Positions 12,510-22,916 of a stretch of DNA of 64,000 nucleotides are shown here, one piece after another; positions within the stretch are counted from its first letter, which is position 1, and each line of letters begins with the position of its first letter. The notes under the pieces are model-generated. The model had not been told where the DNA came from. It ran no database searches and saw only the letters and a list, made by a program, of their open reading frames with translations. The DNA is taken from the NCBI GenBank assembly GCA_014058105.1, contig JACGCM010002659.1:3890465-3954464 (forward strand). Direction: 5' to 3'. The DNA comes from Kingdonia uniflora. Taxonomy: Eukaryota; Streptophyta; Magnoliopsida; Ranunculales; Circaeasteraceae. The position numbers and the translations under genes are program-made.

Positions 12510-12907
12510 TAGACATATTAGCAACTGATATGCAGTTCATTCACGGATTAGAAGTTCCATAGGGCTGCTTTTGGAGATTCCAAAGTTTCAACAATTTACA
12601 GAAATAAAGAGCCTAATGATTATTGTGTTGTAATGTGTAACTTTTTCTTTCTTTTACCATCTTTGGTCAGTGTTACAAGTTGGCTTAGGGACCTTTTGCT
12701 ATCAACATTTAATTGCGTCATGAGATATCTGTTTTTGTTGATCTATTTATGGTCAGATAAATGCATGAAATATATGTTTAATAGAAATTAGATCGTCTCA
12801 TATTTTTGAATATTTGAAATGTTTCCGCTTTAACTTGGTTGACCTCTTCCGCTATATTATGAGCATACATCAGTATTTGCATCCCATACCTACTATTTTG
12901 ACCTTTA

Positions 12908-13474
12908 GGAAGTATTGTTCATGGGAATGAGGAACAGGTTGAAGGCGGCCTGAGGAAGCAATACTTTCTGATTCATGACATTTGGCAACAAAGTTATTAA
13001 CAGTCTGTTTCATACCATGCCAAAAGAAATTGTTAGTAAGCTGTTTGATAAACTGGTTTTGTCTGATTCGAAGGATGTGGCTTTTCTCTGTATACCGGTG
13101 ATGAGGTTCATAATTTTACTAACTAAAATGCAAGGTTTTTCCTTCAGAAGTAGACAATTGTTCAGAATGGTTGATTGGAATTCGATGCAGGCAGGCTCTT
13201 GTCCTTCAGAAGCTGACAATTGTATTGGAATCCAGGTATACGTGGTTGCTATACTCTGATAATATCTTCACTTCCTTGAAAAATAGGCAATTTGCTCCTA
13301 GCGTTGCCCTTTAATGTTTGTTCTCATTTCTCATAGTAAAGCATCGTACACTAAAATATCAATCCCCGTCAAAATCGTTTTCAAGAGCCTACAAAGATGC
13401 TATATTGAAGAAAGTGGCTGACCGTGGAAATATTCAAAGCATGACGGTCAATACGGATCTTAAGTGAGTACGGT
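12908..13474 (+). pseudogene. Degraded coding fragments of an unrecognised gene
   Basis: About 400 bp after PEX3, protein-like stretches appear in shifting frames: 12975-13235 reads INSLFHTMPKEIVSKLFDKL and continues with plausible helical sequence; 13184-13228 reads RQALVLQKLTIVLES in another frame; 13341-13466 reads SFSRAYKDAILKKVADRGN and ends at TGA. Codon-like composition in three blocks with frame changes suggests a decayed multi-exon gene or captured exons. Part of it is locally duplicated (CTTCAGAAG..GACAATTGT at about 13142 and 13204). I do not recognise the protein and do not name it. Confidence 0.3.
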
Positions 13475-13729
13475 CTTTTAGAAACTCCAAAATTGACAGG
13501 GAACATTTTTTCAAGAATGAAAGGCTTAGCTGGGCTAAAGATATTCTAGGACGTTGTGACTAGTTGGTGAGTCAAATAGAATGGGAATATTTGGTTCTTC
13601 AGAAAGCCGCCGGAGACTCCCATCATTTTGAGTCGACATGAAGCGTGACAGCCATGCTTAGGCTTAAATTGCTGGAGTTTGTGCACTCGAACAAAAACAA
13701 GGAGATATACCTTGACCTTTCACTTCGTC

Positions 13730-13968
13730 AAGTGGCTAGGTACCTTGTCCTCTTGTGTAACCTTCGGGAGGTCAAGAGTTTTATTCTCACCTTTGTGTGG
13801 GCTTTTAGGTTGGTATGAGCCCGTCGGTCTTGTGTCAACTTGTCCGGTTCGTGCGGTTTGTGGGCTATGGCTGAACCCCGAACCCTAGGGGATCTAGTCG
13901 GGAATTGACGGTCCGCGGGCCTGTTGGCCTGAATTCCTCTAACACAAAGAAAGAAAGAGAAAATAAAG
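13730..13968 (+). mobile_element. tRNA-derived SINE, copy 2 (diverged)
   Basis: Body matches the SINE at 2322-2538: CACCTTTGTGTGGG, GAGCCCGTCGG.CTTGTGT and CCGGTTCGTGCGGTTT appear in the same order. It ends in an A/G-rich tail (about 13945-13968). The pol III boxes are degraded (B-box position GGTCAAGAGTTTTATTC). It lies on the same strand as copy 1, so the two SINEs bracket PEX3. Confidence 0.5.
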
Positions 13969-14077
13969 CTCATTCCCCTCATCCCCAACACTATTTGACC
14001 AAAAAATAAAGCCTATGCTTAGATTGTTTTTTTTTAAACTTTGATTAGGATAGGAGGTTCCATATCAAAACCAATAG

Positions 14078-14838
14078 TATAATAGCCTATTTTCGTATTG
14101 GATGAAGATAGTGTATTACACCCTTGAAATATCGAATGTTAGTTAAGAACTGAAAACAATTAACACGAGATTTAGCGTGGAAAACCCTTGAATGAGTAAA
14201 AAACTACGACCTCTCCTGAGGATTTTAGAAAGAGAGAGATGTTTATAGATTGCTAGCTATTACAAAGAGAGACAGATGTAGAAAATGTCTTTTAGAAGGT
14301 CTCAGAGTAGTCCCTCTCAGATGTGTTTTTGCAACCTCCATAATCTGTCATTCTCTGGTCCTATTTATAGGTCTTATAATATGGCCGTTGGTTACATTGA
14401 TGGCATACGTTTTTGGTCGTCCGAATTTGATAAGTCTTTATGAGGTCTTTTGTAACGTCTTGATATCTGATAATTGCTGATCTTGTAACGGATCTCTTTA
14501 TGACCTTAGCTGTAACTTCAGACTGTTGGTGAAAATACGATCTCTAGCGATGTTCGTATGCATACGAACTGTTGATCGAGATCTTAGCTGTAACTTCGGA
14601 CTGTTGGTGAAGATACGATCTCTAACGATGTTCGTATGTATACGAATTGTTGATGAACATCTGAGTATCTTCTGTAGTGCGATGTTATTGAATGTTTCAA
14701 TATCCCCGAACTGTAGATGAGAAAGTCTGTATTGCAATCTGCTTGTTCTCAGTCCTTGGTTGGTTATTAGTGTAGTTACTCGAGCTATGTGAGTTGGAAT
14801 ATCGGACTCAGTACGATGATTAAAAATAAACCCTTACA
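14078..14838 (-). mobile_element. Solo LTR of the element-A family with AATAG target duplications
   Basis: A 761-bp LTR, the same length as the right-hand LTR at 24434-25194 and collinear with it. Plus-strand ends are TATAATAG (mutated from TGTAATAG) and CCCTTACA, and it is flanked on both sides by AATAG (14073-14077 and 14839-14843). Orientation is minus: the promoter TATA reads CTATAAATAG on the minus strand (14361-14370). The sequence on its inner (right) side is not element-internal DNA with a polypurine tract but a copy of the flank that follows the other LTR. That makes it a solo LTR by structure. Confidence 0.82.
14508..14663 (-). repeat. 78-bp tandem repeat in the LTR U3, with TTCGTATGCATACGAA palindrome
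   Basis: Two 78-bp copies start at 14508 and 14586 (AGCTGTAACTTC..). Each carries a near-perfect 16-bp palindrome; TTCGTATGCATACGAA in the first copy is perfect. The right-hand LTR has the same pair at 24864 and 24942. The position is about 140 bp upstream of the LTR TATA box in minus-strand sense, where enhancer repeats of LTR promoters usually lie. A regulatory role is inferred. Confidence 0.7.
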
Positions 14839-15775
14839 AATAGGCAATGAGAGAGGCAGTCAGAGAAGAAAACTCGAGAATGAAAGATGAGGAAAGTTAT
14901 GTGAAACCCTTAAAAGGTTATCTGTTTTATTATGAAAGTCAAGGTTGCTTTTTTTCATGATAAGCCACAGAGTCTACCTTTTTCTCCCCGTGAAGAAATG
15001 GAAATTTATCAATATTGAAAGCTAGTACATGCAAGTCCAATGTATGAGAATTCACTATATAATAGAGGGGGAAACATGATATTTGGAAAACAGACTAGGA
15101 TTATATGGCGAGGTATTAGTACTTATCCTTTTTTGCACAAAATTTCACGAAGAAAATAGTTGAAACGCACCGCCATTTAGACAATGAGAGAGTGTAGACT
15201 ACTTTGCTACATAGGGTACTAAAAGGACGAATTAATTGGTACGTAAAGGTTTATATATGTATCTACTAGGTCTGTCTTCCGCTCGGATTGGAAATGGGGC
15301 TATCGATTTTTTTCGGAAATGTAAGACCTGTTTCGATTTTTTCGAAAAAAACGAAAATAGATCCGAATCTGAAAAAATTGGATTAATCGAAAAATTCGGA
15401 ATTTCGAAAATTTCAGATATCTTAATAAAAGTGGAAAAGAATTTGGAAAAGAATTTGGAAAATCGGAAATTTTGTATTTGACAAAAAATTGTCACTGTAT
15501 ATTATTAGACAAATGATAATAAAGAATACCATCATAACAATTTTGGTACACAAGTCAAATGTGTCAAAATTATAAAGTTTACAAAATAAAATATCATTTC
15601 ACAAGCTTAAGTAACCTGGTTTAAGACAAAAATATCACCAAATATTTATGAGAACCCCTTTAGAGATATGTGAAGAGAGAAAAAATAACCACCCACTATT
15701 ATTTAAACGCAAAAGTCTAACCCCCATGAAACCAACTAAACATCACCTGATCATGTCTCATCCCCACCATGGCTT

Positions 15776-15810
<35 letters not shown>

Positions 15811-16040
15811 TTCTTACCTTAAAGGGAAAATTGGAGTGAGGTTTCACTAGTGGAGAAGAGAGAGCCCTTGTAGAGAGGAAGAAGAAATGGAGGCAGACGT
15901 CGATGAATTAATGTAGACCTAGATGAAATATATTTTGTTTGAGATTTTAGTCGCAACTCCCTCAAGTTGAAAGTAGGGAAGTTCGAATTAAATCGGATTG
16001 GATGTTATTCTGAAAAATCGGATCGAAAATTTTAAAACTG
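14839..16040. repeat. Flank copy X' (duplicate of 25195-26372)
   Basis: About 1.2 kb that parallels 25195-26372: GGCAATGAGAGAGG, GAAAGATGAGGAAAGTTATG, ATAATAGAGGGGGAAACATG, GGACGAATTAATTGG and TAGTCGCAACTCCCTC occur in order in both. In each case it begins right after an LTR plus AATAG. It contains TTTCGGAAA-rich sequence (about 15310-15480) that makes overlapping spurious ORFs on both strands. Similarity ends near 16040, where antisense-ORF sequence of element A starts abruptly. Confidence 0.85.
15779..15806. repeat. (GA)14 microsatellite
   Basis: An uninterrupted GA dinucleotide run in flank copy X'. The matching place in the right-hand copy (about 26139-26160) has a shorter GA run followed by A's, so the two copies differ in length here. 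Confidence 0.95.
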
Positions 16041-18211
16041 TTAACCGAAGTTGATAGTTAGCGGGGCTTGAAGGAGGCTTATTTAGAACTGTTAACTGAG
16101 AGAGGTGTAGTGCCAGATCCAGCTCGGGTAAAATTCTTAGTGCAAGAAGCGCGTAATCGTCATAGTATAGAGGCGAAAAGATGTTCAGCTCGGGCTGGTG
16201 TATCCATCATATGGGGTGGTGTAGGTTCATTGCATGATGAGCTTGACTTTTGTAGGGACAAAAAATGATGAGGATCCTTTTCTTCAATATAAAGAAGGAA
16301 GATATGAGGGTCCAGACATGTTTAGAAAATGATTTGTAGCATACTCGTAACGAACTGGAGCGATGTAAAGAACATAACGCGTGTCTGGAGAAGGAAAATG
16401 TGGAGTGTAATGAGCTGTTGCAGAGTTCGAAAAAGAGGGTTAAGTTGTTGGAAGTGCGTTTAAGAGATACGCAGAAACGTCTACAAGTGTCCCAAACGCG
16501 TTTGAAGGGATATCTTACTCCAAAGCGGGGAAAACGTGCTGGTATAACAGATCATGAATGTCAGATAGCCGATGTGATCAAGTTTTATGGGGGGCGAGCT
16601 CAAGAGAGTAGAGAACGAATTTAGACGTTATATCTCGAGCTGTGGTAAAGATGTTGAAGTAGAGAATGATAAAGTTGAAAATATGTGGTTTGCAAAAGGT
16701 AATGAGGGTGGAGGAGCTTCAACCTCGAGATCGCGAGCTGTAGAGTCTGAGGAGGAGGAGGTTGAAGATCTGTTACCTCATACACGACATAAAACTTGTC
16801 ATCAAGAGGTCGTAATCTTCGATGAACCTTTACAAGTAGATGTGAGTAGTAGTAGGGTTCCACCATAAGCCATCTAAACTGTGGTATATAATTGTGCTTG
16901 GCATAATATAGTTGATCATATCTTGATGTTGTAATAAATGTTGTTGAATGATATGTCTTGCTTGCATGAATATCTGTTGATAGATGTATGCCATTTGTAA
17001 TATGCTCTTCTAGGCTGAAGTCAATAAATAGAACGAACTGGCTGCTTTATCCGCATCAAATAATGAACTGACTGCAAAGTTGCAGCAGTGTTCGTTGGCG
17101 GTTGAAAATACGACTTTTTTGAATTTGAAGCTGGAGGCGGATATGTTGGAACTGCAGAGTCGGCTAAATCCTGTGACTGTGGAGTTGTCATGTAAGGATG
17201 CAGAGATATTGACTGCTAATAATGAAGCCGAACTGTGGAAATAATCTCTAAAGAAGAAAAAATTTGGAAACCATGGTTGCGAACCAACAATTACTGGATC
17301 TGTCAAGTACGATTGAAAAACAGAAGAATGATCTGTTGTATCATCAATCGGTAGTAACACATAATGCAAATTTGTTAAAGAAGCAAGATGCTGAACTCCG
17401 TAATATGCGAGATCGTCTGAAACAGTTGAGGTGGGATTTGCGTGAGGCGCGAGATTCTTGTCAGAGAAAAAGTGATCGTGCCAGAACTCACGAAGAAGCA
17501 TCTACAAAGAGAGATCAAGAGCTGAACGTAACCATCAATAAGTGTGACACACGGATCGCAGATCTAGAGCAGGAAAATCAAGCTTTGGAACTAGAATGCA
17601 TGCAAGGTAATGTGGTTTATGAGGAGCTCCATCTGAAGTATAAGGAGTTGTGTGAGAAGTTGCTACTTATGAAGCGGGATATGGCTCAAAGTGTGCTGAT
17701 AACGAAGCAGTATAAAGATTCGTTACTGGAGGAGAAAAAATATCTGGTAGATCGATGCAAGGATCTTGAGAACGAGCTAAACAAGGTGATGACCGAACTT
17801 GGTGAAGCTATGCTGTTGACTGCAGATAACGCTACATTGCGCACTATGGCCATGGTGGATGAGGATGTAAATAAATTACGGCAAGAGCGTGATTCGATCT
17901 TGGCTGCTTCAACTGAACACGGTATGGAGTGTGATATGCAGCTAGTGCGGTTACATTATATAGATAATCTGATGCCGAGAGTTATGGAACTGCTGAATGC
18001 GTCTCCTGCTGTAGTTGTTGCTGCTATACCTTTCCCTGCCTTACTTTCATCTGGGCCTGGGGAAGGTTCGAATGTTGTACGCCTGAAGCGTGAAGGACAG
18101 TTGAATTGCTTATATTGTAATCAGACAGAGTGTAAATATGTCTTTGCTGTAAAAAAATGTCAAATGTTGATTAAAAAATGTTTTTGTTTTGTTATCTCTA
18201 TGTATGGTTGA
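16041..18211 (+). pseudogene. Antisense ORF of element A, N-terminally truncated, coiled coil
   Basis: Coding sequence opposite in strand to gag-pol, between pol and the 3' end. It opens mid-protein (GLKEAYLELLTERGVVPDP.., with ARAGVSIIWG near 16190-16220). It continues in shifting frames through 16400-16866 (acidic/serine patch ending near SSSRVPP), then from an acceptor-like TTCTAG|GC at about 17013 into a long coiled coil. The ORF 17264-18211 (315 codons) is rich in E, K, L and Q with heptad-like spacing. The first segment matches the minus-strand reading of element B near 53830-54000, so the protein is conserved between elements. Such antisense ORFs are known in Retand/Grande-type Tat elements; their function is unknown. 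At least four frame changes suggest decay, or introns I cannot place exactly. Confidence 0.6.
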
Positions 18212-18281
18212 ATTGGGTGAACCAATAAACGACCATGTAGAGATATATGATTGCAGTGATATAGTATTCTCTTGTGTATAG

Positions 18282-18738
18282 GTCGAATTGAACAAATCAA
18301 TAAGCAACCGTAAAGAGATGTATTGAATGTTGAATAGTTGTATGACAAGTCTCGGCCAGGTCGAATTGAGTAAAGCAATAAGTGACCCTCGGGAGAGCGT
18401 GTATACTAGAAGAGCTATGTTGTAAGTCTCAGTTACAAGTCGAATTGAGCGTATCAATAAGCGACCATAATGAGATATGTTGAATATTGAATAGCTGTAT
18501 GACAAGTCTCGGCCAGGTCATATTGAGCAAAACAATAAGCGACCCTCGGGAGAGCGTGTATACTTGAAGAGCTATAATGTAGGTCTCAGTTACAGGTCGA
18601 ATTGAGCGTATCAATAAGTGGCCATAATGAGATATGTTGAATGTTGAATAGCTGTATGACAAGTCTCGGCCAGGTCGAATTGAACAAAGCAATAAGCGAC
18701 CCTCGGGAGAGCGTGTATACTGGAAGAACTATGTTGTA
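18282..18738 (-). repeat. 157-bp tandem repeat, about three copies, between pol and antisense ORF (A)
   Basis: The marker GACAAGTCTCGGCCAGGTC recurs at 18344, 18501 and 18658, exactly 157 bp apart. CGACCCTCGGGAGAGCGTG and GTCGAATTGA recur with the same spacing. Inside each unit there is weaker half-unit similarity. Overlapping minus-strand ORFs here are by-products of the repeat. Tandem subrepeats at this place are a known feature of Tat/Ogre 3' regions. Confidence 0.88.
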
Positions 18739-18844
18739 GTAATTCTCCGGTATAGACGGAGATAGGTAGAAATGCTTGAATTGAGTAAACTTGCAGGATG
18801 ATGATGAAAAAATACTTTATTGAATAATATTGGATATTACAGTA

Positions 18845-20266
18845 TGTTTATCTTCGATACAACTTCAATCGGCGGGTATTCCATGGATTAGGTATAGGTA
18901 TACCTTCATATGTACTGAGATTGTAGGATCCTAAACCACTTGTGTCAGTTACGATAAAAGGACCTTCCCAATTGTCTGCTAACTTTCCAACATTAGGTGC
19001 TTTGCGATGTTGTGTGATTTATCTGAGAACGAGGTCTTTAACTTTGAATTCTCGGTGTCGAACACGCTTGTTATAGGATCGGGACAAAACAAGATGATAT
19101 CTTCCCAGATTAACAATGGCTCTGTCACCTGTTTCTTCGATCAAATTCAGATTGCATGCGATCTGAAACTCATTTTCTTCATTTGTCATCTTGTGATCAT
19201 GTATTGGATGATGATATTGAGTGGGAATGATGGCTTCAGTCCCGTATGCCAGTAAGAATGGAGTACAGCCTGTTGATGTTATGGGTGTTGTTCGGTATGC
19301 CCAAAGTACGTGCGGTAACTCGTTCACCCAGTTCCCTTTCTTGTCGTCTAAATGCTTCTTGATGCCATCCACAATAGTTCGATTCATAATCTCAGCTTGT
19401 CCGTTTCCTTGTGGATAATAAGGATTGGATGGGGGAATGAATGATGTTGTGCTTATTGAGGAATGCGACGACTTTGGAACCAACGAATTGTGGTCCATTA
19501 TCAATTCTGATGAAGTGTAGTCTGCCGAACCGAATAATAATGTTCTCCCAAATAAATTTGATGACTTCTTCTCGTGTTCGGTACAGCGGGACTGCTTCTA
19601 CCCATTTAGTGAAGTAATCTGTAGCGACCAACAAATGTTTTCGTTTCCCTGGTGCTGTAGGAAACTCTCCAACGAGATCGAGAGCCTATTGTCTGAATGG
19701 TCAAGTAACTTGGCTTGAGTGTAGTTCGAGTGCTGGAGCTCGTATTTAGGTCCATGCCACTGACAAACGTCACATTTACGAGCATATTCGATATCCTGTG
19801 CTTTCATCTTAGGCCAAAACATTCCTTGAATTAAAGCTTTGTTTGCAAGAGATCGTCCTGCTGTATGGGGTCCGCAAGTGCCTTCGTGTAGATCGTGCAA
19901 GAATTGATGTGCTTCTTTGTCAGATAGACAAATGAGGTATGAACCAGTGACTAAAATTTTGTAAAGGAGATTGTCCTGAACAATGTATCTTCGAGCGTTA
20001 TCAAATAATCTCCGACATTTTTTAGGATCCTCTGGAAGTGGACCGTCGAATTTATTTTGAGGTCCGATGTATGCAATGAAAGGCTGTCTCCAATCATCTT
20101 CGATCTCCTCGCTGCCCCCTGCATTAATGGTGTTGGACACGATGGTATTAATGTTGGGGTTAGAAATGACGTCGATTTTTAAGTAACGAGCTTCTGATCC
20201 AAGGACACCAGCAAGGTAAGCGAGTGCATCTGAATTTCTATTTTCTCCCCTTGGAACATGTTCCAT
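18845..20266 (-). pseudogene. Element A integrase (frameshifted)
   Basis: Catalyses insertion of the cDNA. Reading leftward from 20266: linker, zinc-binding HHCC region (FLHDLHEGTCG .. CDVCQWHG, about 19760-19910), core (VATDYFTKW at about 19610-19634; IRIDNGPQF at about 19485-19510; NPYYPQGNGQAE at about 19395-19430, which supplies the E of DDE), and a C-terminal part ending with PWNTRRLKLYRR-like residues near 18850. Frame changes lie near 19640-19690 and 19440. No chromodomain is seen, as expected for Tat. Confidence 0.78.
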
Positions 20267-20580
20267 ATAAGTTGTCTAAAATTTATTCATTCGTTCGACC
20301 ACTGCAGCAGCATAGTTGACCATTCTCCCATTGGTTTGATAGACGCATGTGTAATGGTTGACGATTAACAATGAATCTGCGTAGACAGAGAGCTCTACTA
20401 CACCCAGTGTGAGTGCCATGTCCAAGCCATGAATTAATGCCTCTTATTTTTCTTCATTATTGGTTGCTTTAAAATTGAGGCGAATGGATATTTTGAGCCG
20501 ATCATTGGAAGGAGTAATGAGAACAATTCCAATTCCTGATTCGGTTGGTCCGACGGAGCCGTCAGTCAAAAGTCGCCAAC
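20267..20580 (-). pseudogene. Element A second RNase H domain
   Basis: Minus-strand reading gives LLTDGSVGPTESGIGIVL, then ATNNEE*.AL, VYADSLLIVNHY, and the terminal GENRNSDALAYLAG reached just inside 20266. The acidic residues of the RNase H fold (TDG, the E after NN, ADS, SDALA) are recognisable, with two in-frame stops. This is additional to the Ty3-type RNase H that directly follows RT. Tat elements are known to carry such an acquired extra RNase H. Confidence 0.65.
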
Positions 20581-20812
20581 CTTTCTTTGTTACCCAATCT
20601 GACTTATCTTCAGATTTATCTGCGAGTGGTTCATCTTTTTGATCAACAAAATCTTCTTCCCAATCAGGATCGTCTACTGAAAAGTCTGCTAGAAAATCTG
20701 TTACAGCTTGACCTTTTTTGGAGTGGCGTGGTTCGAAATGTATATCATGTTCCCCGAGTGTTACTGCCCATTGTTGGATCCGTCGAGATTTTTTGCGTTT
20801 GGATAAGATTTC

Positions 20813-22157
20813 TCAGAGTGGATAGCTCGTCAGGACACGAATAGTATGAGCTTGGAAATACTGCTTTAATTTCTGTGATGTATAAATGGGAGCTAGAAGA
20901 GGCTTCTCGATCTTGGTGTATCTTGCTTCAGCAGGAGTCAGAGTCTCGCTGATAAAATAAACTGGCTTCTCAGTCTTTTTGTCGAGTCGGAGAAGAACGG
21001 AACTGAGAGATGTATCTGTGACAGATAGGTATATGAGTTCTTCTCCATCTGTTGGTGCGCTCGTAACTGGTGGTTTGCCCATGCAACTTTTGAGTTCGAG
21101 GAAAGCCGTTTTACATTTGTCTGTCCATTTTATCTCTGGATCTTTCTTTGATTTTCCTCCTGATGTACCCTATTTTAACAGATTGAATAGAGGTCGACAT
21201 CTGTCTGAAGACTTGGATACAAATATGTTTAGTGCTGCAATCTTCCCTGCTAGCTTCTGAGCGTCCTTATTTGTCTTTGGTGAAGGCATAGCCAATCGTA
21301 TGCGAGAGGGGTAAGCTTTAATCCCTTTTTTGCTAATGTGATGTCCTAAATTTTTTTCGGATTGCACTCCGAACTGGCATTTATCAGGATTTAAACACAT
21401 CTTGTAAGATCGTAAAATCTTAAAAGTTGTTAGTAAATCAGTAAGATGGTCTTCTTTTTTGAGATTTTTGCAGAGCATATCGTCAATGTAGACCTCCATT
21501 ATTTTACCGAGATTATCTTTGAGCATGTGTCATCAATCTCTGATAGGTAGCGCTGGCATTTTTTAGGCCGAAAGGCATTACTTTGTAACAATATAGACCT
21601 CGTTCAGTGATGAACATAGTCTTGTCTTGATCTTCAAGAAAAAGTGGTATCCGATTGTATCCTGATGCAGCATCCATCATAGAGGGAAGTTCGTGCCCTG
21701 CTGTTGAATAGAGCAGATGGTTGATGATTGGAAGTGAAAAGCTATCTTTCAGAGTATATCGGTTGAGATCTGTGAAATCAACGCAGACTCTGATCTTGTC
21801 ATTCTTCTTTGGGACTGTGACATTGTTCGAAATTCAGTCCGGGTAAATAGCTTTGCGAATAAAATTGACCTCAATCAATTTATCGATCTCTGTATTTACT
21901 TCGTCTCGTAATTTTGGTGCTAGAGTCCGTTGTTTTTGTTTAACCGGTTCTGCTTTATCTTTCAACTCTAGCCTGTGGTATACTATAGCTGGATCGATCC
22001 CTGACATTTCGTGAAACGTCCATGCAAGGACATCACTATTATCTATGAGGCATTGTACGAGATTTAAGCGTTCCTCCGTGCTCAAGAGAGTTCCAATGTG
22101 AGTTCCTCTTTGAGTGCCACTGATCTCGATGTACTCTGTTGGTTCGAAGTTTGGCAA
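20813..22157 (-). pseudogene. Element A reverse transcriptase and Ty3-type RNase H
   Basis: RT starts near 22157 (EEINKLIEVNFIRKA-like region, then IRVCVDFTDLN near 21790). It has MMDAASGYN near 21670, the polymerase motif YIDDML at about 21480, and LGHHISKKGIKAYP near 21330. The RNase H (SSVLLRLDKKTEKPVYFISE) sits at 20940-21010. The YIDD catalytic pair is intact, but the frame changes at about 21840 (D/NWISNNV) and between 21526 and 21560, and there is a stop near 21170. Converts genomic RNA to DNA in the intact family. Confidence 0.82.
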
Positions 22158-22247
22158 CTGAGGTTATGCTGGAGTTGACTGTTGTAATTGCTATGCTAGA
22201 GTTGTTGTAGCTGGTTCAACTTCGATGGAGATAGTGTTATCGCAAGC

Positions 22248-22916
22248 TCAAGCCAATTTCTGGCTGCCTTTGATTTCGTAGATCCCTCCTTTCCAGTCGA
22301 ATCGTAACGTCTGATGATATATGGAGTGAATAGCCTTCATGTTATGCAACCATGGTCGTCCCATGATGCCCAGATAACGTGATTTGCCATTGATGATGTA
22401 AAAAACTACGTCAAGTGTGACTGGCCCAGCTGTGACGGGAAGTGTGATTTTTCCCACGCGCTCTTCCTTAGAGCTGTTGAATCTAGAGACATTGATGTCA
22501 CCTGGTTCGACCTTGTCTGCTAAGCCCATTTGGTCGATTGTGCTATGGAATAATAGTTTGATGCTGCTGCCTGTGTTTACCATCATCGTATGTAGAACTA
22601 TGTTCTTCATTTTTAACATGATGACGAGAGCATCATGGTGTGGAAAGTTGACGTGATGAGCATCACAGTCTTCAAAAGAAATTTCAGCTCGTCGATTGCT
22701 GGATTCCGGCAACAAACAAACTTCTTTGTCTACCATCGTCAGATCATGGCATTGTCCAACGCGCCTACCTTTGGATCTGTTGGAGATGTTGACCATCTGA
22801 GTCTCGATGAAGTACAAGTATTTTTCTTCATTTGTTTCGTCAACTTGGACGATCGTGGTGTCAGTCTTGTAGCTGCCATCTTTGTAACTTTCAATGTCTA
22901 CAATATACTCAAGCAT
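22248..22916 (-). pseudogene. Element A aspartic protease region
   Basis: An uninterrupted 222-codon reading with the retropepsin fold signature: ALVIMLKMKNIVLHTMMV, then NTGSS at the active site, then KYLGIMGRPWLHNM-like SRYLGIMGRPWLH. The active-site aspartate is replaced (NTGSS for DTGSS), so the protease would be inactive although the frame is open. It follows gag and precedes RT as usual. Confidence 0.72.

Noticed and set aside
14498..14737. ORF pairs in the LTRs (also 24854-25148)
   Set aside because: Open only because of the 78-bp U3 duplication; present identically in both LTRs and without domain.
15232..15495. Overlapping ORFs on both strands (81 and 87 codons)
   Set aside because: The DNA is made of TTTCGAAAA/CGGAAAT palindromic motifs, so both strands read open with the same low-complexity composition. 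It lies in the duplicated flank and has no domain.
14078..16040. A ~1.96-kb LTR for element A
   Set aside because: The 761-bp boundary is flanked by AATAG on both sides, its minus-strand start matches the element B LTR start, and PBS spacing fits. The extra 1.2 kb behaves as flank.
16041..18211. Antisense ORF of A as an independent myosin/kinesin-like host gene
   Set aside because: Its coiled coil resembles such proteins only in composition, there is no motor domain, and the same sequence occurs in element B at the same relative place.
18110..18692. Minus-strand ORFs of 72-131 codons
   Set aside because: They are repeated readings of the 157-bp tandem unit; the peptide repeats with the DNA.
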